Source of the DNA: Fusarium oxysporum f. sp. lycopersici 4287
Lineage: Eukaryota > Ascomycota > Sordariomycetes > Hypocreales > Nectriaceae
Reading direction: 5' to 3'
DNA length: 64,000 nt
Assembly (NCBI RefSeq): GCF_000149955.1
Contig: NC_030987.1
Coordinates: forward strand, 4,978,485 to 5,042,484
In this document: positions 1-11,153 of the stretch, in pieces
Numbering within the stretch: the first letter of the stretch is position 1
Layout of the letters: each line of letters begins with the position of its first letter
The notes under the pieces: model-generated
Told to the model about the DNA's origin: nothing
Databases searched by the model: none
What the model saw: only the letters and a program-made list of their open reading frames with translations
Program-made: the position numbers and the translations under genes

Positions 1-199
1 TTGCCGTTTCGAGTATAGCGGCCGGTATCTGCGTCACTATCACGAATTCAGCGCAGATTTCGGATGTTGGGCCCCCTGTCAGCGTTCGCCATAGACTTTC
101 TATAAAAGAGATCAGGAATTCTTTTCATATCATAGTATCTGAGACTTGATAGTCCTGACCTATTAATCTTGCAGAATCTTAATAACTTAGTCCTTTTTA

Positions 200-1161
200 A
201 TGAATTCCCTACGGAAGTCTGTCCTAATCACCGGCTGCTCTGCTGGTGGTATTGGCGGAGCATTGGCTGATGCGTTTCACGCCAAAGGTTACCACGTCTT
301 CGCAACTGCACGTAACCCATCAAAAGTCTCCCCGAGTCTCTCCAGTGCGGAAAATGTCACGGTTCTGAAGCTAGACGTGTTATCCACGGAGTCGATCGCC
401 GCTGCTGTTGAAAGCGTCAAGAGCCAAACTGGTGGTGGGCTCGATGTTCTCGTCAACAATAGTGGCGGAGGCTACAATTTACCGGCTTTGGATGTTTCGG
501 TTGAAGAGAGCAAGAAGCTGTTCGAACTAAACTTCTGGGCTCCATTGACTATGCTTCAAGCCTTTGCCCCTCTTCTGATCAAGACCAAAGGATGCATTGT
601 GAACAATTCCTCTGTTAACGCAATCGTCCCTATGCCGCTCATGAGTGAGTGCCAGATTCTCTTTATAGCCATTTTCTAACAGCCTAGGCATTTACAACAG
701 CTCCAAGGCTGCTCTTTTCTCGGCCAGTGAGACATGGCGTCACGAACTTCAACCTCTCGGAATTCGCACTATTACCCTGCTTACCTCCGCGGTCAAAACC
801 AACTTTTTTTCTGAACATCCTGCGGCCGATGTACCTGATGATTCCCAGTACTTTGAAATTAGGGACTTCATTCATGACCTTGTTGATGGCCGCATGCAAG
901 AGAATGGAATAAGTGCGAAGCAGTATGCGACTAAAGTAGTTGGTGAGGTCGAAAAAGGCACAGTCGGAGTGGTCTGGGCCGGCAAAGACGCTTCTATCCT
1001 CCATCTACTGTCGTGGCTGTTACCACAGTCCGTTTTGGTAAGACTTGAGCTATCTCTGATATTGGATCGATATCTAATCGCAAGCGTAGGATGTGGTAGT
1101 GCAGAGCGTCATTCCGATTGCTCGTGAGATGGCTAAAGCTACGCGACGGAAACTAGCCTAA
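200..1161 (+). CDS. Short-chain dehydrogenase/reductase, AYR1-like
   Basis: Three exons, 200-644, 688-1037 and 1090-1161, joined at GT-AG introns, give an uninterrupted protein of 288 residues. It is a classical SDR: the N-terminal glycine-rich nucleotide motif TGCSAGGIG is near residue 11, NNSGGG follows strand 4, and the catalytic YNSSK (YxxxK) is rebuilt exactly by removing intron 1. The last 60 residues, with VWAGKDAS and a hydrophobic LLSWLLPQSVL stretch, resemble fungal NADPH-dependent 1-acyldihydroxyacetone-phosphate reductases and related hydroxysteroid-type SDRs, which act at the ER or lipid droplets. The substrate cannot be read from sequence. Base composition is ordinary and no stop or frameshift is seen, in contrast to the decayed region downstream. 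The start is the first ATG in frame with the motif. The family call is firm; the exact reaction is an inference. Confidence 0.88.
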
Positions 1162-1408
1162 GAGACCTCAACTTCCCAGAAAGGAGCTGCGCTGTCAAAT
1201 GCTGGGAAGATTGTGGGAACACGACGGCTTGGAATGCGCCAGTAAGTCTTGCCGTGGAGCATGACCAGACGGACAGGGGTCGGGTCGGGAAACGTGCAGG
1301 AGTAACTTGCTTTATAAGCGGGCCGTGGATACAAGCGAATCGCGGATTTTCCTACCACTTTACGGTAAAGCCAAATTGCAGCAGCACTATGCCTAGAATC
1401 CTTTCAAC

Positions 1409-1705
1409 CTAATCTTCGGTCTGTATGAATATTACTTCTCTATCTTTCTCACATGTCGTTGGATTATGACCGGGCTGCCCGCACTTCCTACTGTACCAAA
1501 GACGCGCTATTACTAGTGGTAATTGGTACAGTAGGGCCTTCGTAAGTCCCTTTTTCGCATCATCTGGAACGTGATGTTTATTGCGAAGATGGGTTGTGAC
1601 GCGGGAGTCGGCAATCGAGAAGACAGATTGATATTCCTTTCGACAACAGATGAGAGCATGTACATTGTAGTCAATGAAGAGTTGAAGATTGCTTAAAAAT
1701 CCCAT
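1409..1705 (-). pseudogene. OrsD/DUF3505-like zinc-finger fragment joined to a zinc-knuckle piece
   Basis: A single open frame of 98 codons. Its first half has a C2H2-like pattern (ALICCRKEYQ followed by THLRNKHHV and a basic helix) resembling the N-terminal region of OrsD/DUF3505 proteins, which are multiplied in many fungal genomes. The second half has a CX2CX4HX4C-like knuckle, RKCGQPGHNPTTC, of the type found at the C-terminus of some pogo transposases. The halves meet at a short inverted repeat (1487-1535), so the frame is probably a chimera of two fragments rather than a gene. No promoter or intron structure is evident. The OrsD assignment rests on memory of the family and is moderate. 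Confidence 0.45.
1485..1537. mobile_element. Micro inverted-repeat element with TA flanks
   Basis: CTGTACCAA and its exact reverse complement TTGGTACAG face each other about 24 bases apart, and both are flanked by TA, as expected for a tiny deletion derivative of a Tc1/mariner or pogo element. The core holds a second small palindrome (ATTAC/GTAAT). The string TTGGTACAGTA occurs again near 1985-1995, suggesting another end of the same family. Confidence 0.4.
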
Positions 1706-2318
1706 AGCCGCATTTTTTTAGTATGACGAAGTGAATATCCGTGGTTGAGGCAATAAATTTGACACTCTCGGAGTGAACCTGGAGAATTAGGATGAGGAAA
1801 GACTACCCCAGAGGTTTACCTTGATGGTTTGTTGCCATTGAGCCCTTGACAAGGGCAGAGGCGGTAGACGGTTCGAAACCCAGCCAGCGTGCACGGATAA
1901 AAAAGATGTAATTTCATGAAAGTAATGACGGCAGGGGGCCAACGCACGGACGAAAAGTATGTAATTTAATAAATTACAGGCAGTCCTTGGTACAGTAGTA
2001 AGTAGGGTGGAGAAAGGAAGCATGAGAGAGATGTTGGGCGTTGGTCTACCGGGTGTAATAAACTTGTATGTGTGCCCTTTCCGTACAGAGTATATCGCAC
2101 CCCAGGCCGTAATTCAACCCCATAATCTTGTTAAGATTATACTAATTATTCTTGTGGCATAAAATGATTATCTTTAATAAGCGCTACCGCGTATCCGTAT
2201 AGGCGGAGAACTATGTCGAGAGTCCATGGCTGAAATGCGGGGCGGGGCCAATCAAAGCATTCCATGTGCCGCTCCTTGTGAACGGCGATGCGGATACTAT
2301 AGGCGACACGGCTTAATA
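1706..2318. other. Non-coding, AT-leaning
   Basis: No supported gene. Only short shadow frames occur. A CTACCGGGTGTAATA-like string near 2048 reappears near 35190, next to the 3' end of the retrotransposon there, so it may be a shared transposon end. Confidence 0.5.
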
Positions 2319-4912
2319 TTACCGGTAGCTTATATCCTCTTCTGACGATCCGGTGTTATCTACATCTATAGACAGCTCGTTATATTCGCCAGACGTGGAA
2401 TTATTAATGCTAAACGGCGGAAAGAATATAGCAGGTACTGGCAATGGGACTGGCGTTAATCTCGTAATATGCCCCGATAGATACTTAATCTCGATAGACG
2501 GTGATTGCTCGGTTACTTTTGTTTCTGAACCGCCAGGGATAGGATATAAGGTTAAAGTTACCGCCCTTTGATTAATGGTCCCTTCTATGCTTTCGTTAGG
2601 TCTCCTAGTCTAAGGCTTAGAAGCCTGTGGGAGGATATCTTGTTTTGACCGCTTTGTATTGATAACTATAATAAAGTGATTATTGGGGAGGACGCCGCTA
2701 AGTCTGCAGGGTTCTAAAGGCTGCTGTTGCGATACATACTGCTGCTAATCGTCGTTCTAAATCAAATCCAGCTTGATGTCGCTGGCTTGTTTATAGTTAT
2801 TGTTTATTAGACCTGGGTCTCTATAATTACCCTTATGCATAGAGGAAGTTAGCTGATGTAGACCTTGACCTCGATCTGTTAATGGCCTATAGCTAATGGA
2901 AGACCTAGATGTTGTTTGTTGATGAGAATAAACTAAGTATAACTGCTAAGAATCCTTCCGGTTTTGGCTACTTAAGGGCGTGCAAATAGTTGGTGATATA
3001 TTAACTAGATCACCTGATAAATCGGTGCAGAAAGATATATTGCTGTAGTATATTATAGCACCTTTGCAGCATTATAATTTGCCAGCTAACCCTCCAGAGT
3101 AATTTAAGCCTAAGTCTGACTTGCCAGGATTATCATCGTCTATGGCTATAGGCAAGCAAACTAATGCATCTTATAAAGTATTTACATCTAATAATCCCTC
3201 TTAAATAAATAGTGGCTTATAATAGAAATTTTTAACTTAAGTATAAAACTGCAGATTAAATGCAGATATATTTTTATTTAAGCCTTTAGATTAGGATTTA
3301 CTGCTAATAAATAGGCTTATCTTTTAATGCTTATATATCTTTTTAGAATTATTAATATTATTAATAAGAGGATTTTCTTATAAATAATAGATAGAGATAT
3401 AGCTATTAAACTTAGTATCTTTAGATTTGCCTTATAATTGGATTTTATACCTATTAGTTAATAGCTAAAACCTAATGCTAACTTCTAATATAGCAGAGCA
3501 AACAAAGTCAGGAGTAATATTAATTAAGTAAAGCTAGGCCAAATTATATAGCAGGTTTAAAGATACCTAGCCTTTAGCATCTAGGTAAATATCTTAGATA
3601 CTCTGCTCTCTAGGCAATATATTAGGTAATAGTAGGTCTAAATATCGGATATAGTTTATATTCTTAGACGGAATCTAAGCACGATTAGGGTCTAAATTAC
3701 AAGGTAGCATTAGTCGCTGTTTTAGGAGAGGCAGGACTAGGGGAAACGGCTTAGTAGGCAAGACCAAGCCTTTACCATTGCCTTCTGTCTCTATGTTGTC
3801 CTTTTCGGGATTAGAGGCCGACCTGCAGGCACTTAAATAGCACTAATATTCCTAAGCGCGAGATTGTTATTCTAGAGGGAGGAATCTGGCTTCTTAGATA
3901 GGCTTAGTTTTATAAGTAGGTGGTTGGTAAGTAGATAATAAGCCTGCTACCTATGTATCTGCTATAATGCGCGCTATAATGAAGCTGCCACCTAGGCGCA
4001 GAGGCGATACTTTTAAGATATCGGCACTGTTACTTCTGCCTATAAAGAACTATTTAAGGCGATAAACAATAAGACGCTTCTGCTCCTTGTCTATTATAAT
4101 TACATGCTATAGGTATAGCCCGTCAGGAACATCTCGTAGATAGTCCTTGACCTTGCCCTTTAATGATTTAGTTAAAGGCAAAATAGGGAGGTAAAATGGC
4201 GTTCTCGAAGACTTGCCACTGGCTGACATGGAGGCGTAAGCGGAGTTAGCCGGCCGGAGGCTAGAACCTATAGAGGGAGTATAGCTGCGCTGAATTCCAG
4301 CTTTGGAATATATGTAATTGCGATTATAGGGGGATATCCTTTTCTTTTTTTGCAATAATAATGCCTCTGGAGACCCATCGTAGTCCGCAGCAAGGTCTCT
4401 CAGTATGGTTTCGAGCTCTCTCTTTTTCTTTTAGGGCAGCCCATAAACCTTGATCTTAAATAGCTTGTCTTTATAGAGCAAGGCCGGACCTGGTTGCTTA
4501 TAGCGCTTAAGCTCCTTCTTTAGTTATTAAATCTCTAGCGTTAGGTCGTCGATGACGCTGCGGTAATTATTAGAGCTACTGCTGTGCGCTGTAATAGGTC
4601 TAGGAGGGTCAATATAATGCCAAGTATGCAAGTATAACTTCTCTATATCTAATAAATTAGATTCTTCCCAGGAGGAGGAGAGATTAGCTACAGGTTTATA
4701 TTAGCCTCTTCTAAATTACTATAAGTTCGCTATAGGTAGTGCATACTATCTGCGGGATTGTTGTTAGCAGTTGCGTTAAGGCTTAAGTCGTTATACCATT
4801 CTGGTGGATTACTTAGCACTATCTTATAACTGCCGCTAAAGGAATCGAGATAGAGAAAATAATCGGTTGGTGGTAGTAGGGTTTTCTCTGGATTATTTTA
4901 ATTTAAGGGCAT
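2319..4912 (-). pseudogene. frq: RIP-degraded frequency (FRQ) clock-protein homologue
   Basis: Read on the minus strand, the AT-rich block from about 4.9 to 2.3 kb keeps FRQ-like segments in the correct order, interrupted by TAG/TAA codons. They include the coiled-coil region (RSVIDDLTLE, then KELKRYKQPGP, KDKLFKIKVYGLP and KKRELETILRDLAAD, about 4580-4380), a serine-rich NSAYASMSASGKSS near 4250, the block with NYIRYLDLLLPN, VSLNLLYNLA and LINITPDFV (about 3657-3490), IIYYSNISFCTDLSGD (about 3056-3003), and a C-terminal block with GVLPNNHFIIVINTKR (about 2700-2640) and VPLPVPAIFFPPFS. FRQ is the negative element of the fungal circadian oscillator. Many stops sit where Gln or Trp would be and TpA is abundant, the signature of C-to-T change at CpA. 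There are dozens of lesions, so it cannot encode FRQ. The 5' limit is approximate. RIP acts on duplicated DNA, so a second copy probably existed when it was hit. Confidence 0.8.
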
Positions 4913-6560
4913 TTTGGCCCCCGTGAGCAATAAAATGCAGAGCAAGACCCTAATAGGACTGCTTAATTATCGATATTACAAGAATTGCAAGTATAGGCTA
5001 TATAATAGTAAGACTTTTACGGTTTAATAACCGTGAAATACGGTTAGGAGACGTCTAGCAACGGCCGAGTGTCCTATAGAACAATAAGGTGGGTTAGTAA
5101 TATAAAAAAAAAAACCACTTATAAATAAAACCAGATAAGGACAGGAATTAAGCTGTTATAAAAGTATTGCAAATAGGATTATGGGATATGCAGTGGCGAG
5201 GCGAATGTGCTATACTAGCTTTAGGGGAGAGCCCCAAAAGTCATTAATATACTTACCAAAATGAAATAAAGCTATAACTGGCAACAGCGAGTTGCAGATA
5301 ATTTCCAGATTATAAAAATTTGCTTTATATAAGGGTTATTATAGTTAAGTCTTGTGCGGTTTGTTGGGCTGACGAAATGTCTGGAATTATCCGCCCAGGA
5401 GATTGCAAGGTGAATCTGTTCTTCTGTGTAAAGGCTTGCCTACTAAAAAGTAAGGCACTTTTGGCATAGTCGCCGGGAGGTGATCTAGCAAAAGATATAT
5501 TGGCGGCAATATGTTCTTAAGAACTTGACTTATTTAGTAGCCGATGAACTTAAATAGAGATTAGGAAATAATATCTTACTAAATGCTTCCCTGCAACTTG
5601 CCAAGTTAATAGTCCGGCCTAGGGGTTGCTGAAGCTGCTATAATAGATAGTAAAAAGGTCAATATACCTGGGGTTGAATACTGATGGTCGTATGGCGGCA
5701 ATTAATTATAAAAATGGTTGTGATAAGGAGTTGGTGTATTGTGACTGGTGCCCTGAGGAATATATAAGAATGGGAAAGGATGTGAGATTGAGGAGATAGC
5801 AGGCCAAACGTTGCCAGCAGAGACGGGCTAACAGGGTAGGCCACTCATCACTTGTCCGTGTAGGCATACTAGTAAAGGAAAAGTGGAGTACCCTGGTGAC
5901 CTAAGAGCCTGGGTCCCCGATATGCTGCGGACCTATCGTAGCATTAAAGATATGTTCTGTACCTATGAAGTGCGCCGGAGCCTGACTCCGTTATCTTAAA
6001 GACTCCTCGCATAAAATAGTCCAGGGCAGCAGATGGGATTGTCGTAGATGAAGCTATTACTGCAGTTTGCAACTACATAAAGCGCAGATTAAGGCTTTAT
6101 TGTGCACTTATTAAGGATTTAGGTTAAGATAGATATATGTAATTACAGCTAAGGAGAAGAAATATTGCAGGGTAGGCAAGATCTTTACAGTCTCAGGAAA
6201 TAACTATCTTAGTAATCCAGCTATATACTTCACGTAATTCTACGGGATATAATACCCTGCATAAGTAATAACTTAAGAATAATTAATTAACACATTTGCT
6301 GCTGCTTAGCATATTCACTTTAACCCTTTAAGCACGCTCAGTGCAACAAGAAACAATCAACCAGTTCCTTATCCGATCTGCATGGTGGGACAAGCCACGA
6401 GAGGCAATCTGCCGTGCTTTCTAGAAGGCAAGACAACAGGGATAGGGACAAGTGGAGTCCGAACCTGTAAACAGTGTAAGCAGCAATTAAGTTTACAATA
6501 AGCTTAGGACGTTTAGATGCTACATAAACATAAAATACATACTAACTAACAACTAACATA
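4913..6560. other. AT-rich RIP-affected stretch without a gene
   Basis: Probably the former upstream region of the frq copy plus transposon debris. It has an 11-base A run at 5104-5114 and no frame longer than about 60 codons with recognisable content. Confidence 0.5.
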
Positions 6561-6564
6561 GCAC

Positions 6565-6650
6565 AGCCTCTAGTAGATAGACCTGGCTTTAGCCGCTGAA
6601 AATAGGATGCTAAACACTTGGAGAAGTTGTCTTTTAAAACAGGCCTGTTG
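6565..6650 (+). mobile_element. 3' end of a LINE ORF2, short fragment
   Basis: The translation contains LALAAENRMLNTWRSC, matching the C-terminal tail of the larger retrotransposon ORF2 at 34970-35042 (TASAAEDRKLNTWRNWASS). It is a 5'-truncated scrap of the same non-LTR family on the same strand. Confidence 0.55.
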
Positions 6651-6863
6651 CGGGGCAAGCGGGGCTGGGAAAAAGTGGCAAGCAGCAGGATTGGTCAGGT
6701 TGAGGATCTCAGGGGCCAGAGGTCGGAAAAACAATATAGCGAGATTTGGCGTTGTGGGTCCTGAGGAATAAATTCATTCATCCTTTCTTTCATTGAAGTG
6801 GGCATTAACTTTGTAAGGGCTAAGAGACGTCGTATTAGCAATGACTCTGTCTATTAGCTACTA

Positions 6864-9607
6864 ATGGATATAGTCACCAAGGCGCTTAATGCCAACGCCC
6901 CCGCCATAAGCGAGATCTTTGATTTCTTGCCTGTTCTTACTCTTGTTGTCTCACTGTTATATTGCATACAGAGAACCTTATCTGGTTTGCTGGAGGCATG
7001 GGGTCGCAGGCGTAAAGAACTTATCGATTAAAACCTCTTTGTTGCCCTCTACCAGGGCTCGCTGACCGAAAGATTTGATTATATTCCCTTCGTTTATGCT
7101 ATTGAGACTGCTCTTATGGCCCGAGCTCTCTGTCTCTGCTATGCGGCCTATACTATAAATGGTATTTCTTAGATTATGCGCATTATGCCTGTCTACAGAG
7201 ATGACGAACTGCTGTGCTTGATCTTGGAATAGGATAAGGCCGAACTCTATACTATAATTACCGATAGTATAATAACATAAAGCTGGCTGCCTATTAATAA
7301 TGCTTTTCGCATCCTTATCTAAGCTGTTAAAGATTATGCTATTTTCCTTCTTGATACCTGCGGAAACGTGATATCCTGGAATACTAGAGCCGAGCTAAGC
7401 AAGGGTTATAAGAAGGAAGAAATTATTAGTAAGTACTTCTTGACTTTTTATAGCAAGGAAGATATCTAGTCAGGGTTCAAATCCACGACACTCCACGACA
7501 CATTTGTGAATATGGCGTGGATATGGATGCTGACTAATAATTTCGATGTGGAATGGGTGGAAATGGATCCATTATGGAAATGGATCCATATTGTGGAATT
7601 CGTGGAATGGAAACCTACTTCGTCCAACAATGGTAATTAATGGGTCCCGCCCGCCCTCGGTGACGTCAATGTTTTTGTCATTGGTCCATTAAAATCCGCC
7701 GTTGCTTGACGCAAAGGCAACACACCCACCGACGTTCCTGTTTCTTGTTATGCTGGATATTCGTAGCCGAACCGATATACCTATAGACGCGCCTTGCCGT
7801 CTCTCTCCGTCAAGATCCAGCTTTTGTAGAGCTGAAAGAGCCGTTGATTGTCCTCTTCTGTTCGTTCTGGAACGGATGTGGTTGACTTGGTAGGATGGGG
7901 AGTGGCCATTTCGATTTGGGGTAGTAACGCGAGTAACAGTGAAGCCCCCAGAATGGACTCATTGTGTACGGAGGAAAATGGGGTGGCAAATCGATGTTGT
8001 GTTGTTGTGGGTGATAGAAAGTACTTAGGATATGCGGGATTTCACAAGGAAATCAAGGTATTTTCGAACCCCACCTAAAATATTCCACGATTTCCACATG
8101 TGGAACATGTGGAAGGGGCTTCGTGGCGTGGATATGGAAATGCTGAAGCCCACGTGGAATGGAATGGAATGGATATGGATCCACATTATGGATCCATATG
8201 TGGATTTCGTGGTATGGATTTGAACCCTGTATCTAGTCTAGGAAGCCAGAAAGAGAACTTAAGATTTGCTTGCATAAAGGTAGGGTAGAAGATGAAGGTT
8301 GGCGCTACTATAAGGATAGCAGCCGGTTCTAGGCTAATATTATTATCACGGCCATATATAAGAATGATATCTACGTTGGCTTCGGTAAGGTTACCTAGAA
8401 TCTTACTAAGCAAAAAGAGGCAGAACTGCAGCTAATTACTACTTATAAGGAGAGCATAAAGTTAAAGAATGATTTTCTAGCAAATATTAGTTATAAGATA
8501 TATATACTAATATATGGTATGCTCTCTGCTTACTCCCTGCTTTTAGATAGCTGCCTAACCGAGGAGCAGCAGGAGATAGCTAATATAATTAATGAGTCTG
8601 GCTATATCCTATTGCGGATTATTAATGACATCCTCGACTACTTTAAGATTATAGCAGGTAGTTTTCCTATTGAGAATGATAAGGTTGATATTGCTAGTGT
8701 GGCTATATTAGTCGTCTATTCTATGCAGGCTACTATATAACCGGGAGTGTCCCTGAGACTGAGCCTGTTACCAAACTTGCTAAAGTGGGTAGAAGGGGAT
8801 CCTCTGAGGTGCCGCTAAGTTATTGAGAATATTATCAGTAATGCCGCAAAGTTTACTAAACAGGGGTATATTCTAGTAAGTATATCACTGCTTACAGAAG
8901 ATATGGCCACTTATATAATCCTAACTAAGGTCTATAATACTATATATGGCGTGATATAAGATAATGCCTAGAAACTATTTAAGCTATTTATACAGCTTAA
9001 TACTCTGTATTACAAGCGTCGCCAAGGAACTAGGCTTAGACTATCTATTGCAAAATTAATCGCTGAGCTGTTAGGTGGGAATATTAGATATAAACCTAAC
9101 CCGGAACGGCAAGGCAGTATCTTTTAGTTCTTAGTTAAACTTAAGAAGCTTAGCAGCCTTCAGCAGATCCAAACCGTCGACGCTCTGCCAGTCCCTAGCA
9201 GCAACCTGTTGCAATAAGAGGTTTCACAGGGCGAGGATCTTGCAGAACAGCTAACTTAACTGATAAAGATCTCCCCGATAGTGCGGATCCTTGCGGCCGA
9301 GGATAATATTATCGATCAAAAAATCCTGGTCGAAATGCTGCATGGCTTCGGATTCTGGTACATAATAGTTGTCTCAGACGGCGCCCAGGCGGTCTTAATA
9401 CTATCCGCGATAGCCAATGCCTTTGATCTGATACTGATGGATATTAGTATGCCGGTCATAAATAGTTATAACGCAACAGTGCAGATACGGAACAGTGGCA
9501 TACATCTACCCATAATCGCCATGACTGCCTATGCGTTAAAGGGCGATATGGAGCGTTATTTAGAGAAAGGCATGGATGACTACATCGCCAAGCCAATGAA
9601 TAAGTAA
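6864..9607 (+). pseudogene. RIP-degraded hybrid histidine kinase (PAS-HisKA-HATPase-REC)
   Basis: One continuous plus-strand frame, broken only by TAG/TAA codons and by an inserted element at 7471-8229, encodes a two-component hybrid kinase in canonical order. There is a PAS domain (FLLDTCGNVISWN, then ELSKGYKKEEIISKYF, about 7335-7460). After the insert come RVEDEGWRYYKDSSRFWAN and FGKVT, the HisKA domain (LLLDSCLTEEQQEIANIIN, INDILDYFKI, 8540-8660), the N-box of the HATPase (VIENIISNAAKFTKQG, about 8825-8870), and a receiver domain (AAEDN, LILMDISMP with the phospho-acceptor Asp, MTAYALKGD, AKPMNK, 9281-9607). The phospho-acceptor His box reads NISYKIYILIYG where SHEIRTPMHG is usual, so the catalytic His is a Tyr, a change RIP can make. 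Substitutions and stops fit C-to-T at CpA on either strand. Non-functional. It most resembles TcsA-like fungal kinases. Confidence 0.85.
7471..8229. mobile_element. Non-autonomous hAT-like element, 759 bp, with 8-bp TSD
   Basis: The element begins CAGGGTTCAAATCCA and ends with the exact reverse complement TGGATTTGAACCCTG. It is flanked on both sides by the identical octamer TATCTAGT (7463-7470 and 8230-8237). An 8-bp duplication and CAGGG termini are hallmarks of the hAT superfamily. Both subterminal zones are packed with copies of a GTGGAATGGA / ATGGATCCAT motif, a likely transposase-binding array. No transposase is encoded. Removing the element and one octamer restores the continuous frame of the kinase remnant, and the element lacks the host's TpA-rich composition, so it arrived after RIP. 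Confidence 0.88.
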
Positions 9608-10119
9608 CTGTTAATGAAGAAACTCCTAAAGTGGCTTGTACACCCAGGCGGTGCGGTGCTGGCCACCACTGCCCGAGGGCAATAGAAAATTCGATAGAAA
9701 ATTCCGCCTTATCAGCATTCGACTTCCCAGCAGCAGTGTTAAAATCTATCACGGCAGATTTGTGGATTATGTCTTTGGCGGCAAAAAAGTTGCATCTCTT
9801 GCAGTAATCTTTGAAGTTAGATATATTAGCTTTATAATTGTCGTTAGCTAGGAAAGGATCTTTTAGAACGCCTTTATCTTTTCTTTGGGTGAGCGCTTAT
9901 TAGTATATAAGATGACGATGATAGGGCTGGTGATACCACCGTTGCCGCCATTGATAGCCCCTTTGTCTGAGTGACTTCAGTTCGGGACGGCATGCCTCTT
10001 AATCTATCAGAAAGAGTCGTTTAAGGGAAGTCCTGTTTCTGGGCCGCTTGGTCTTGTGAGAGGCCGTTATCTGTGACATCTAGTATAGTATTTTAAAGCT
10101 TTGATAAAATAGCTAAAAA

Positions 10120-10181
<62 letters not shown>

Positions 10182-11153
10182 TTTAGCTTAGTATAGCTTA
10201 TTATACTTAAATATAATTTTAAATAATTTTTGCCTATTTTATTTCCTACTTAAATTTATATTCTACACGGTGTTAATTTAATTTTCGTTAAAACTACATA
10301 AAATAAAATAGCAAAAATTCAAACAAAAATCATATTAAGATGATATTATAGTTGAATAACTTATGTCTTATTTTTTAGCTATTTTAGAGCTAAATCGAAT
10401 TTGTAATTATTTTTAAAAAAAGGGCTTTTAAGGTAGAAAGTGGGGTATCTCGCATACTTATCTATCTCGTATGCTTATCGTGCATGTTAACAATTTTTAG
10501 GTACTTATTGGCTGGGCATTGCGGGGAAAGATACCTAAGTGCCTCGCTCGCTTATCATGCACGTTAAGCGTGCTATGGAGATTCAAGCCTCTCTTGAGGC
10601 TCTTTGGCATGAACCAAGGAAAGATAGAGCTCGGAATAGAAAGACAATTAATGACAAGGAGGAGGGTAAGTTGGGCCGTAGAGTCCAAGAGGATCCAAAC
10701 CCATACACTAGGTCTCTAGTGAGAGATAGAATTGAATGATTCATCAAATGTCAAGCCCCCTGACTTGATCAGCTTGCCGTTGTGGAATTTTTAGCTGGCA
10801 TAGTAGGGTTTGTGAGAAGTTCTCGGATCATTATTATTTTCCCAACAAGTTCCTACTTGTCGTCAATGCCACAAGAACACTCCTATTATACTCATAGGAC
10901 GGATGTTTCCGCACTTTATCAAGGCAGCTAGTTGAGCTAGGTAGGGCAACAATTGTCCAAGATCAACATACAATGAAGTCGATCAGTGTGGCCGTACCTC
11001 CAGGGCTAAGTATCCATTACATATTAACAGTTTCCCCTCCCTCTTGCTTCGGCTGCCCCCAATCGCCCTGGCGGCCCTAGAAGTCCCTCATCACCCGCCG
11101 CGATATCCACGTTAACACTGACCATGTCGATGCGCAAAGCATGCATTGGAAGA
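9608..11153. other. Non-coding, AT-rich, with a long poly(A) tract
   Basis: No supported gene. Small overlapping frames around 10497-10739 on both strands have no recognisable content. A TCG(C/T)ATGCTTATC(G/A)TGCA-like string occurs near 10465 and 10550 and in related form near 63140, hinting at a dispersed repeat. Confidence 0.45.
10123..10177. repeat. Poly(A) tract, 55 nt
   Basis: An uninterrupted run of 55 A. It is flanked by AGCTAAAAATC on the left and GGATTTTAGCT on the right, which are nearly inverted copies of each other. It could be a retroposon tail or a slippage product. Confidence 0.9.

Noticed and set aside
10519..10739. Overlapping small proteins near the poly(A) tract
   Set aside because: Three frames on two strands are open over the same bases and none shows a family motif; most likely chance frames in a repeat.
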